Positions 11,642 to 21,484 of a stretch of 64,000 nucleotides of DNA are shown one piece after another. Where the stretch lies: NCBI GenBank assembly GCA_001929475.1, contig LXFE01000157.1:62001-126000 (forward strand). Reading direction: 5' to 3'. The stretch is from Neolecta irregularis DAH-3 (Eukaryota; Ascomycota; Neolectomycetes; Neolectales; Neolectaceae). The position numbers were made by a program, and so were the translations under genes. The notes under the pieces are model-generated. The model was not told the origin of the DNA, did not search any database, and was given only the letters and a program-made list of their open reading frames with translations. Position 1 is the first letter of the stretch, and the number at the start of each line of letters is the position of its first letter.

Positions 11642-11874
11642 ATGTAACTGCACTGCAAAACCAAATTAACCTCTTCCAGGATCTTCAATGCCCCGAATAA
11701 TGTACCGAAATTGCAAAAGTTGTATCAGACAAACACGTCTAAACCAATCTGGGCAAGAGTCTGTTTCTCCCTCAATCGCAAAAGTCTGACTGGTAGCATC
11801 CACGAAGCAAATATGTGTTATATCCATTCTATGCTCTTTTCGCCGTCGGTGTAATTGGTATCATACACCCCTAA
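11642..11874 (+). CDS. COX7: Cytochrome c oxidase subunit 7-like, start codon split by intron
   Basis: Small subunit of respiratory complex IV (the yeast Cox7 / VIIa group). Exon joins give 52 residues: [20 protein letters not shown], then [20 protein letters not shown], then a hydrophobic end [12 protein letters not shown]. The LQK-(Y/F)-Q..T.KP.W.RHPRS..LYPFYA.FAV pattern is that of yeast Cox7, with one membrane helix. The introns are 11644-11679 (36 nt) and a 38-nt one with a CTGAC branch site; 233 minus 74 gives 159 nt, exactly 53 codons. Exon 1 contributes only AT and exon 2 starts with G, so the AUG exists only in spliced mRNA; the unspliced ATG is followed at once by TAA. The product lacks a cleavable presequence, as expected for the family. 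Confidence 0.8.
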
Positions 11875-12389
11875 ATTAATACTGAAAAGGAATAGGATCT
11901 TTGCATGGTATAAGTAAAATGATGCGAGTAACACACCCCTTAGATATGGACCTGACTTTCTTTAGGGAGATAAAGGGCCCGGTTTATAAGGGGCAGATTT
12001 CTGGAAAAGCATAGGTCGATGATGAGAACTTCGATTTCTGGGGAGAAGTGGAATGGTGATGTGTATCGTGAGTGAGAAGATATATTTTGAATTACATATG
12101 CTTCATTAAATGAGTATAAGCTAGGAAATGCTTTTATCCATTACCTGAAAGAAATTACTTGACATGGTATTTGGTAAGGATAGGATAAGGTATGTAGGAT
12201 GTGAGTGGATTCATGTAGATTCACCGTCTAGCATTATAATGTGAACTGATTCATGTATATTTCATGATGAGCATGTTCACGTACATTCACCGTTTAGCAT
12301 TTTATACCGTGTATCTGACAAATCATCAGACAACCGATTTTTCAATTCCACCACTTTACAAGTTCACCTTTCAACTTTCAACTTTTTCA
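11875..12389. other. Intergenic with a spaced 28-bp direct repeat
   Basis: No gene seen. It contains two 28-bp copies (12211-12238 and 12277-12304; 4 mismatches) sharing the core ATTCACCGTYTAGCATT, 66 bp apart, plus a partial TGATTCATGTA copy at about 12247. They sit 85-180 bp upstream of the CCDC47-like start, where regulatory sites would be expected. Confidence 0.6.
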
Positions 12390-13656
12390 ATGTCCTCGTT
12401 ATTATTGGTCCTTTTCAGCGCGGTATTATCTGTTCGAAGTGACGGTAAGTCAACTTTAAATCCTCAATAACCCAGACAGATTTCCCGGATTTTCAAGAAC
12501 CATCCTCGTAAGTAGTGTGTGGAGGATTATATTAAACTGCGCTAGAAATCCTATCACGATGACGCCTGGAATGACCGATTGGAGAACGAATTTACGGAAT
12601 TTAGAGGCCAAGGATTTCGTAAAGGAGGGGTGTATCTTAATTCTGTTAACCTTGTACATGATGAATTATATACGAGGCCGTTCAATAAACCGAATCCTTG
12701 CAAGAAACTGGTATATCCTCTAAAGTTATGTGTTAATTAGAGGTACGATCGACATTCTCAATTTCTTTGCTCTCAATTTTCAAGAGTTGAAGAAAATCTT
12801 TTGGATGGACCTGCTGATTTCCAATCATTTTGTACCGGTCGACAAAATATGTCTCACGTAAATATTCGAGTGATGCTTCGACCGCGTCAAGATATTCTAG
12901 CCCGGATGATCAACTTTTTATCTAGTTCTGTTTTTGGGACGGTAAATGTTGAGGATCGAGTGTTTATCGATATATATCCTGATAGTAGCAAGTATGATGG
13001 ATTTGTATGGGGATTGGGACATAAAGATTGTGTTCAGATACTTCGAGAGCAGAGATTTGATGTTGGATTTGCACGGAGTGTTGATCTGAAAGAAATTGGG
13101 AATTGGATTGTTATGTTTACGGAGAGTGCCGAGGTTGGCGAGCGGGTATGGACTGAAGAGTTGAAGAGAGCGGTTAAAGAGAGTGAACGAGTTTTGGAAT
13201 GGGTCTTGATTAGTGATCAACCAGAGGATGAACCAAACAAGTTTGAAAGCTAATTATTTACGACTGACGATAGACCCGAGTATGAATGTCGTTACCGGAT
13301 CCAGTTGTGCATGAAGCTTTCTGATCAAGATTCAGCCCTTGTTGAAGCTCTATTTAAGCTTGTTGATCATCTTGTTGAGAGATGTCATTTTCGACCCGAG
13401 GTTGTTAAAAAGTTGAAGGCGTCAAGGGAAGATGCGTCCAAACAGATTAAGAAAAAGTATGCCGAGGGAACAGATTTAGCAGTGAAGCGCAAGGTGGACA
13501 AGGAAAAGGCGGAAAAGGAACGGCTGACGCGGATGAGTGCAAGTGAGCAAAGAAAGGTGAGTGAGATTAAAAGCAAAGGGCTGAGGGTAGTTTTTGGAAA
13601 AGAAGCAGGACAAGGTGATGAAAAAGGCGATGAACAAGCGAGCACAGAAGGGATGA
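12390..13656 (+). CDS. CCDC47-like ER membrane protein (DUF1682)
   Basis: CCDC47 is part of the PAT chaperone that helps insert multi-pass proteins at the ER translocon. Start MSSLLLVLFSAVLSVRSD looks like a signal peptide. One membrane segment (EGCILILLTLYMMNYIRG) is followed by ILARNWYDRHSQFLCSQFS, then the folded region (FIDIYPDSSKYDGFVWGLGH, ILREQRFDVGFARS) and a basic coiled tail ending EKKQDKVMKKAMNKRAQ. Introns of 31, 32, 33 and 34 nt leave 1,137 nt (378 residues). The last intron (13557-13590) matters: without it the frame runs on to 13868 as antisense of TIM23. With it the gene stops 83 bp short of TIM23 and the C-terminus matches the family. Somewhat shorter than animal CCDC47. Confidence 0.85.
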
Positions 13657-13739
13657 GTGGAAACATTACAAGTATAGACAGAGATCAGTATGAACAGAGA
13701 TATCAATATGACAGAAATAACGCCGTGGAAGATGAGAAT

Positions 13740-14394
13740 CTAGAGGCGAGTCTTGATCCAGCACCAGGATGCTGCGACAGACGCGGCGATTGCACCGGCG
13801 ACTGCGGCCTGCCTGATACCCGCTTAAGTCAGTCAATGCCGCTAATTGCAACATACCCGTGCTTTTGAAGAGGGCGCCCGCAAGCGCACCTGCTGCGACC
13901 GAGTTGTAGTTGTCGTGGCGGCCTCTGACATTGCCAATGCCCGAATTGATCCCGTTGTACACCAGGGCCACGACTCCGGCTGAATTTCCCAGAAACGGCC
14001 CGCGACGAGTGACAGCATTGAGAATTGCGTTCAGGCGCAGTTTGGGCGACGCCGCAGCGTGTTTCTTAGTGCGCAGTGCTTCGAGGGCGCCCCAGGTGGC
14101 ACCAGCACTCAGCGCACAGAGATACGTGGTGCCTGTGCCGTAACACAGATCGTCGCCCCAGCCGCGCGAGGGCAGCGCCGTGTGAGAACCCGGAAGGCTG
14201 TTTAGGGCGTCGTCTTCGAGGGAAAGATAGTCCAGGCCGCCGCCGATGTTGGCCAGCGGGTGCAGCTGCGCGGGATCAGACAGAACCCGCAGAAAATCAG
14301 TCGCAGCAGCAATATCCTCGTGCATCTCGTTGGTCCTGGGTCTCGCATCGTTTGTCTTGGGTCTCGCGTCCGACTGCGGCGACAGCCAGCTCAT
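13740..14394 (-). CDS. TIM23: Mitochondrial inner membrane translocase Tim23
   Basis: Channel subunit of the presequence translocase. It starts MSWLSPQSDARPKTNDARP, has the intermembrane segment GGGLDYLSLEDDALNSLPG, then DLCYGTGTTYLCALSAGATW, SPKLRLNAILNAVTRRGPF, NSAGVVALVYNGINSGIG and SVAAGALAGALFKST, matching the four-helix Tim17/23 fold with its helix-packing glycines. One 55-nt intron leads to the last helix VAGAIAASVAASWCWIKTRL; 600 coding nt give 199 residues. The gene is clearly GC-richer than its neighbours. An upstream in-frame Met exists, but 14394 gives the usual N-terminus. Head-to-head with AVO3 across 101 bp. Confidence 0.92.
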
Positions 14395-14495
14395 TTGTGC
14401 GGGTCGAGAGTGGGAATCTTTTCCTACTTTATTTATTTTCTCACGTGGAAACTCCACACCACCCCATCTGCCCTTGGTCGATGAATTAGTTGCTG
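14395..14495. promoter_or_regulatory. Divergent TIM23/AVO3 promoter
   Basis: Only 101 bp separate the two start codons, so both 5' leaders and any shared promoter elements lie here or overlap the coding ends. No classical TATA box is obvious on the plus strand; a TTTATTTATTTT run at about 14428 could serve the minus-strand gene. Confidence 0.5.
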
Positions 14496-17400
14496 ATGGC
14501 GGCCAGATCGCGCAGCAACAGTATTCCCAGTGCGGTGCGCCCCGCGCTCCAGCGGCTCGCTAGCAAATCCACTGTGGACCCGCCATGTGCAGCTGGCTCC
14601 TCCACCGTGCGCCCTCAGGTTGCTTCATGCTCACCGCAGCTCGAGGATCTCCTCGCGCAACTCGAAATCGAGAGCAAGATCAAAGAAGGCGCGGAAAACA
14701 TGCTCCAGGTTCCCTTCTCTCGCCCATCTCATTGACACTCAAGGTCTTTGATCAAAAGAGACTCAAAGACGGCAAAGAGACCCTGCGCAAACAGGCAGAA
14801 AGCGCCCTCGACGCTGCAAACGAAAAAATCACAAAGCTCAAGACGCAGGTAGAGGCAATCACCGTCCACCCCCGTATCTCATCCAATTATTCGTCAATTG
14901 ACCTCTAGCCATCAGAAAAAACCCAAGAAGGAGAGATCTTCGTCTTGCTCCAGATCTGTTTAAACGTCCTCCCACCCAGACCGTCACAGATTCCCTCGAT
15001 CAATCAAATGGTTTGTCCATCCCATCACATTCATACTAATAAGACGAAATAATCGTCCCCTTTGCAAAAATCATGCACGATCTTGCCGAACCAAACCATG
15101 AACCCTCCCATTATATCGACTTGGGAAACCAGTTGTTACTCCTATTCCGGAGACAGCCTACCCTCAAATATGACATCGAATGGGAAGCATTCTCCACTCG
15201 GTACACCCACCCGTTTTGTTTCAATTGCCCTAAACAAGCCACAGTGTAAGCTTACTACTAAAGTCCTCTTCAAAACAGGTCATTGCTCTAGGATATCGTC
15301 TTGCACGCCAAACAATTACAGACATCCACTCCATTAGAAATATAAAAAGTATTGGTATAGACGATCGCATAATTCGTTCACTCTCAAAAGAATTCAAGAC
15401 AAATATGGAAAGAGAACAAGCTGTTAAATTAACTAGATCCTTTCTTGATGTTCCTGAAGGTTCAACTTTACTCTCACAAGGCGTTGTCCGCGGTTTAATT
15501 GCCGTGGCAGAAGACTATGAAGATGGTCTCCAATCTGTCTGTCTTGAAACATTGGCAGAAATCGGTTGGTGTTGTCTTTGTTTGAGACTTATAACCAGTG
15601 GTGCTGAACCCAGAACTGATTGCTCGATCAGGTGGCATCAGAGTCCTCTTTCTGTCTCTAGTCGATGGTCCTTTTGATGTTGCAGAAAGTGTAGTTCTTG
15701 CAATCATTTACCTCCTTGATTCTCCAAAGACTCGGCAGTATATTCGTGCAGGCCATGACCTAGACGTGAGGCATTTTCCAAATATTGCTAAAACCAGATT
15801 GCCTTGTCCCTGTTTACTGATTTTGCATCCCAGTTGATGGTTACTGAAGAAAGACTAGATTCAAGCGCGCGCATCGTGTCAACAATCTTTAAGTCATGGC
15901 CCGGTACACAGCTAGCGTAATCTTCTTACAAAAAAAGGTTTTATTTCTCTATGTTCACACAGTCTTCGCGCAATTCGATCATTTGTCGATGCGTTACGCA
16001 TACAGCTGTCCAATGTAAAAGAAACCATCCTCGATATCTTGTTTGATGTATTCGAAATCACTCAAAACTCATCAACCTCAAATTTCCTAGCTGGAAGAAG
16101 ACTAACTAGTTTGTTCTAATAGTTTGTAACAGCTCACATCTAGTCCTTGGTCGACAGAAGCCCGTCCAGGATACAACCATTGAAACGGATCCAAAGCCTG
16201 TATCTTCTGACATCAGAACAGACATGCCAAATCAATTCAAGGGCCTGATACTTGCAATTCTTGTAGAAGCTGGATTATTCGATGTACTCCATCATGTTGT
16301 ATTATGTTAACAAGCAGGCTCTTGTTAATGTCGTTGAAGGCACAGATGAACATCTTTCAAGAAAAGCAGTGTTGTTACTCGGAGAAATACTCCAAATGTC
16401 TGACAAAATTCTTCCCGTAGACATTTGTGCAAAGATTCAGGTATTCTATCTTTCAAAACATTTACTAACGATAGACTCTTCCTCGTTTATTCAAACTCGC
16501 ATCAGATTTTGGTGAAAAAGGTCGTTTGAGCGCAGCTAATGCCCTCTACCAAATCGAATCACTGAGCCGCTCACGAAATAAACCCGTCCCTAAAAAGAAT
16601 CAAGCTACTCCTAAAAGATCACAAAGACAAGTGGAACAAGTCCGCGTAAAAATGAGTTTACAAATCGACGATGCTCATTTTCGTACAATGTTGCTTGATT
16701 CCCAAGTTTTAGCTACCAAGAATTACACAAAATGGAGGTTGGATACCCTTTTAGAACTTATTGAAGGACCGCTGTTAAATCCTAAACGACTTGAAGAAAC
16801 TATAAAAGCAACGACTTGGATGAAACGATTCCTGAGTTTTTATAGACCTTTTGCTTTTCGATTTTCAACTATAAAAAATACAAAACCTAACCAGAAATAT
16901 ATTCGAATCGGATGTGCTATGTTTACTACACTTCTTGCAAATCCAGAAGGTGTACGATATCTAATGGAAAATAAACTCCTCAGACAAATAGCTGGATGTC
17001 TAGAACAGATGGATCCGGTTTGTATTTACAATTGAATTATTAGATTGAATTATTAGATTAAAGGATCTGGGATTTCAGATCAATTTTTTTCGAGGCAGAG
17101 ACTTGAAAATACGATAACTTTTGGGTATTTTACCATGCTTGGGACGTTGAGCGGTCACAAGGACGGTCTTTTGTATAATTCTATTTTTGGATTTATATTT
17201 ACTTTTAGAATGATGGAGCGATGGAAGATGTTTACCATGTTTCATCATCTCACTGATCTGCGGAGTCGAGAAGATCTCATAAAGACGTTTATCTCGGCTC
17301 TCGACTATTCACTGTATGTGCTTCCTGTTATATTTCTTTCATTGACTGTTGAATAGGGAAGGGCATTCTCGAATAGTCATGTCAAAGGCACTTACTACAG

Positions 17401-18874
17401 GCCTTAAAGATGTTCGTTTATTTGCTACAAAACATTTAGAGACCCTAGTAACTTGTCATCACACAAAACTTACATCCACATCAAGTTGGGCGATTCGTTT
17501 ACTCGTGACTCAACTTTATGATCCTTCTATTGAAGTATGTCAAATGGCTGTCGGTGTTCTCGATGAATCGTGCAATAATCCGAGAAATTTGGAGTATGTT
17601 GTAAATTTAAGACCGATGTTGGATCATCTTGGAGAAATTGGAGCGCCCTTGTTGATGAGATTTTTGTCTACGGATGTGGGCTTTCAGTATTTATTGGAAT
17701 TGGATTATATCGATAAGGAAATGGACGATTGGCTTCACGTGAGAAAACAATATTTGTCAAGACGATTAATTAATTCATAGGGTCGTTGTGAAGATTACGT
17801 GATTCTTGTCGAAGCATGCCTTGCATTTGCCCATGCAACTGAAGAAGAAACGATAATAGGATGGAGTAAAAACATCTCAAGCAAGCAAGTCTTTATTAAA
17901 AATCAAAACACTGATTAACTTTGATAGCCCCCTCTTTGACGGCCAAGCACCTCCTCATTTTTATGGAGAACTCGCGAAAACGGCAGGTGGATGCAGAGTA
18001 CTCGACGAGAAAGGCCATTTCGAAGAATTCGCTAATTTTGTCAAATATAATGGTATGGAATGGGAAGATGAAGATATCGTGTTAAAAAGCAAAAGTTGTT
18101 TATGGGCTATCGTATGTATACGCTTGAAAGGTAAGAAATATTTACCGGTAGGGTAATATTGGAGCTACGGATGGTGGTGTACCTTTTTTGAAGCGATCTG
18201 GCGTGGTTTCGCATATAGCACGTATAGCGGAACAAAGTTTGGTGTTTTCTTTGAAAGGGTATTTTTCAGTCAGCTAGTGGTTCTAATGTTGACCTAGAAC
18301 CGCGTATTTTGTGCTTGGTTTGATTTCGTCAACTACAGAGGGCTTGGGAATGTTGCACCAAGTGGGCTGGAAAGGAGTTTGCTCGACAATGGGGATTCCT
18401 ACTGGTCTATGTATCCCTGAAAACCTGGAAAAGTTTCTCTGGGTAAGAAGATTTAGGTTTGAGCTTATCGAGTAGATCGAACCATGGTCGAGCATCGATT
18501 TATATGATGTCGGTAGTTCATCTACACATACAAAGCTTGCGGAAAGTGATCGGCCTGAAGACTCGGAAATCTTGAATGCAATTATCAATCTCAGTAACCA
18601 TATCTTGGCAAACGAAGCGTCAAGGACATTGATCCGGTGTGTTAGCGCGCTTAGTAATGGTTGACGTAGTAGACTTCGCGCACGTTACCCGATGCGATTT
18701 GGTTCCATTGGGCTTTACGATAGAATGATGCATCTGTTGGGAACATATCATTTTCGACAACCGATACGAAAGTTTATAATTGAGCTATTTGGAGATTTGA
18801 ATCAGGACAGAGGAAGAGATCGAGGCATGTCAGACTCACAGACCTCTGTAGAATCTGATGGATTTTCTGGCTGA
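14496..18874 (+). CDS. AVO3: TORC2 subunit Avo3/Ste20/Rictor homologue
   Basis: Scaffold of TOR complex 2, which controls actin, sphingolipids and AGC kinases. Start MAARSRSNSIPS. An HR1-like coiled coil near the N-terminus (LEDLLAQLEIESKIKEGAEN, QKRLKDGKETLRKQAESALD) suggests Rho binding. The conserved Rictor N-domain follows: MEREQAVKLTRSFLDVPEG, GVVRGLIAVAEDYEDGLQSV, RSGGIRVLFLSLVDGPFDV and LLDSPKTRQYIRAGHDLDV. The middle has DAHFRTMLLDSQVLATKNY and WDTLLELIEGPLL-like blocks, then NNPRNLEYVVNLRPMLDHLG and FLSTDVGFQYLLELDYIDKE. Near the end, GLISSTTEGLGMLHQVGW and IPTGLCIPENLEKFLW mark the C-terminal Rictor region. Many short introns; about 1,200 residues. Exons are read from several frames and not every join was checked. 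Confidence 0.9.
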
Positions 18875-19042
18875 TTAACTCTTCTGGGTATTGCAAATAT
18901 TTTTGGTGTTCATGGCGTGGTTCATGTTGACATATCAAATACAATTTACATAGCAAAAAATTGATGATTACTGAACGTGATTTCTATGAGCGCAACCCCG
19001 CGGATCCCGGTGTTTCCATGGTTTCGAGTACTGATGATTGAT
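18875..19042. other. AVO3 3' flank up to MITE insertion
   Basis: Short AT-rich flank with no gene, ending in the left ATTGAT target copy (19037-19042) of the MITE-like element. Confidence 0.6.
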
Positions 19043-19428
19043 TTAGTGCGGCCAACCACCTGGGCCACCGGGAGGATTAGTAATCCACCCACGCACCCGC
19101 CGGAAAAGTGTGGCTAACCACCCGACAGGTGCCACCCGGTGCGGCACAGGTGACCCACCCACCCACCAGAGATATATTGTTAACAGTGCAGAACGGACTG
19201 TTAACAATATATATTCATATCGATCTACAAAACGGAGTTTATCAATGAAGTTGTATTAGAATAGCTGAACATGCGACAAATATTTGAAATATGAATAATA
19301 AAATCATTATTGGTGGTGCCAGTAATAGTTAGATAGCAACCACCGGGTGCAACGGGTGGTTCGGTTATCCAACCACCCACCGACCGGAGCCGGTGGGTGG
19401 CGGTCGGTCGGGTGGTTGGCCACACTGG
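19043..19428. mobile_element. MITE-like element, 386 bp, with terminal inverted repeats
   Basis: The ends are inverted copies: left TTAGTGCGGCCAACCACC and, read on the other strand, right CCAGTGTGGCCAACCACC (15 of 18 identical). Both ends are flanked by ATTGAT (19037-19042 and 19429-19434), a likely 6-bp target duplication. The outer ~120 bp on each side are GC-rich with many CCACCC/GGGTGG motifs, including a second GTGTGGCTAACCACCCGAC copy near 19106; the centre is AT-rich. No transposase frame, so non-autonomous. It lies between AVO3 and the LON/RING gene. Superfamily cannot be assigned from one copy. Confidence 0.72.
19172..19212. repeat. Perfect 16-bp inverted repeat inside the MITE
   Basis: Arms ATATATTGTTAACAGT (19172-19187) and its exact complement (19197-19212) around a 9-nt loop. 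It marks the AT-rich centre of the element and could form a hairpin in single-stranded DNA or RNA. Confidence 0.9.
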
Positions 19429-19579
19429 ATTGATCAGTTGTGCGAAGAAAACGTGATCCATACAGCGATCCGCCCAAAAATATCACTGGTAAACTACGTC
19501 ATCTATTCTCGGTTTCTTATCAAATTTATTGCTTTTCCGCCTCATTGACAGTACTAAATTTTAATTCTCAGTAACCTAC

Positions 19580-21142
19580 ATGTCGGTGCAGACATCAGAA
19601 TCTGCAAAAACTGAAGAACATAAATCATTTGATATCGGGGAGTTTCCCCAAGAAGAGTTTGACCCTTTCCGCGATGCACACAAACTTATCGAGATCTTGC
19701 AATGTATCAAATGCGAAAGAATCTTTAGAGAACCAACAACTATGAGCTGCGGGAACACTTTATGCCATCGCTGTGCCATGCAGGCTTCGATAGCATCTTC
19801 GCCTTCATTGAAATGTCCCTTTCCGAATTGCTGGAGAAACCACACATCAACGGAGCTCAAAATCGATGTTTTGCTTTCAAAAATTATTGCCATTATTCAA
19901 ACAGAGCTTGTATTGCTTACTCGGAGAGCGAACCAGACGATTGTCCAAGATATGGTATACAGCACCGAGATTTGCTTAGACGGTCAATCGTGTCTTGGCC
20001 GATTTGCTGCATTGTTTTGGCAAGCCGAACGGGGCCTCCTTCGTCTGCCTCATGATGAGAATGTTATACCCCTGGAACAGTCGACTACACCCGGTACTAC
20101 CGGTTCGGACCAGGGGACTCTCGATCTGGAAACATTCAATCATCTCAAACCTTTAGTTCGACCCGAGCTAGAATGCCATATTTGTTACCTCGTCTTCTAC
20201 GAACCCATTACAACAGAATGTGGGCATACTTTCTGCAAAAACTGCCTCCAACGTGCTATGGAACAAAATCCTCTGTGTCCTCTATGTCGATTTCCTCTTG
20301 TGCCAGAGTATCAGTGTAATCGCGTCATTTTTAATCTTCTTAACTACCTCGTACCGGCGCTTGCTCATCAACGGCGAGAACATGTAGCTGATGAAACTAC
20401 ATTCTCCAATCCAAATGAGCGCTTCGTTCCAGTTTTCATTTGTACACTCGCTTTTCCCCAGCTGCCAATGTTTCTCCACATCTTCGAACCGCGGTACCGA
20501 TTAATGCTACGAAGAGCCCTGGAAACCGATCGAAAGTTTGGAATGGTTTTGCCAAGTCGAGAACCAGGTGTACCTGGTTTGCAGTTTGGCACGATGCTCC
20601 AAATTCGAAATGTCGAAACATTTGATGATGGACGAAGTCTCATTGAAACCATTGGGACATATCGGTTCAAAATAGTGGAATGGGGAACTCGAGATGAATA
20701 TGCCACCGGGAGAATTGAGCTTGTAAATGACATTTCCCCCGAAGAACAACAGGTACTTGAAGATCAAGAACTACAGCAGTACTCTGGCGTGGTGTATTCA
20801 GATGCAGATGAGGATGGAGACTATAAATGGCTCGAAGATAGACCAATGGACAGTATTCCTTCTTCGCAACTTATCGAGCTTGTACGACAGTTTGTTCATA
20901 AACTACAGTCGACTGAAAGTTGGCGGAATCATGTCGCTGACCAGCGGCCTCAAACACAAGATCCGCCTTTGGATAGGCCAGATGAGCTTACCTTTTGGGT
21001 TGCCAACATTTTGCCAACACATGAATATGAACGATACCGATTATTAGGAACAACAACTTCACGTGAAAGGCTGAAGATTGTTGTGGAATGGCTCAAAGAG
21101 CTACAGAATTTGATTCCGCAAGCTCTCCTATTTATATATTAA
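19580..21142 (+). CDS. LONRF-like protein: two RING-type fingers plus LON substrate-binding domain
   Basis: Single-exon gene of 520 residues, unusual here where most genes are split. A first Cys-rich finger (LQCIKCERIFREPTTMSCGN, TLCHRCAM) is followed by a full RING at about residues 198-240 (CHICYLVFYEPITTECGHTF, CKNCLQRAM, CPLCRFPL). The C-terminal half is a LON N-terminal type domain: VPVFICTLAFPQLPMFLHIF, EPRYRLMLRRALETDRKFGM, IGTYRFKIVEWGTRDEYATG. This is the LONRF layout, seen in putative E3 ligases; substrates unknown. The start at 19580 follows the MITE by about 150 bp, so the element sits in or near its promoter. Confidence 0.9.
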   Translation: MSVQTSESAKTEEHKSFDIGEFPQEEFDPFRDAHKLIEILQCIKCERIFREPTTMSCGNTLCHRCAMQASIASSPSLKCPFPNCWRNHTSTELKIDVLLSKIIAIIQTELVLLTRRANQTIVQDMVYSTEICLDGQSCLGRFAALFWQAERGLLRLPHDENVIPLEQSTTPGTTGSDQGTLDLETFNHLKPLVRPELECHICYLVFYEPITTECGHTFCKNCLQRAMEQNPLCPLCRFPLVPEYQCNRVIFNLLNYLVPALAHQRREHVADETTFSNPNERFVPVFICTLAFPQLPMFLHIFEPRYRLMLRRALETDRKFGMVLPSREPGVPGLQFGTMLQIRNVETFDDGRSLIETIGTYRFKIVEWGTRDEYATGRIELVNDISPEEQQVLEDQELQQYSGVVYSDADEDGDYKWLEDRPMDSIPSSQLIELVRQFVHKLQSTESWRNHVADQRPQTQDPPLDRPDELTFWVANILPTHEYERYRLLGTTTSRERLKIVVEWLKELQNLIPQALLFIY

Positions 21143-21484
21143 CTAATAGTGTAGACCTGAACAAAGAAGTCGCTGCGTCATCAGCTAGTGAGAATTACTC
21201 ATACCGCTGATTGATAAGCGGGGTTCTAGACGCTGGAGTTTGGCGGAGAAATGTTTTTCTATGTATGTACATAACAAGCAGGCGTACCTGGCCATTTGGC
21301 GTTGGTAATCTTTGTTCGCGTTGAGAACGCGAATGTAGCAAAGTGAGTAGATATTTGTATCAGCCTGGTTTTTAAAAAGGGCACATGGGTTGGCCGAGAC
21401 CACTGATGCAGACTAAATAAATCCACCTTCAAACTTTTCCGTTCGTTTCCACACTCGACTCTATCTGATCCCTACCTGCGTGAT
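21143..21484. other. Intergenic; possible small minus-strand spliced gene
   Basis: Between the LONRF stop and the next start. The minus strand has protein-like exons bounded by plausible splice signals (GTACGC...CTCCAG and GTATGAG...CACTAG around 21200-21290), giving pieces such as ISTHFATFAFSTRTKITNAK, but I could not find a consistent start or recognise a family. Treated as unassigned. Confidence 0.3.

Noticed and set aside
13557-13868. CCDC47-like frame extending into antisense TIM23 with a Cys-rich end
   Set aside because: A canonical 34-nt intron (13557-13590) gives a family-like C-terminus and a stop at 13656; the longer tail is just the reverse strand of TIM23.
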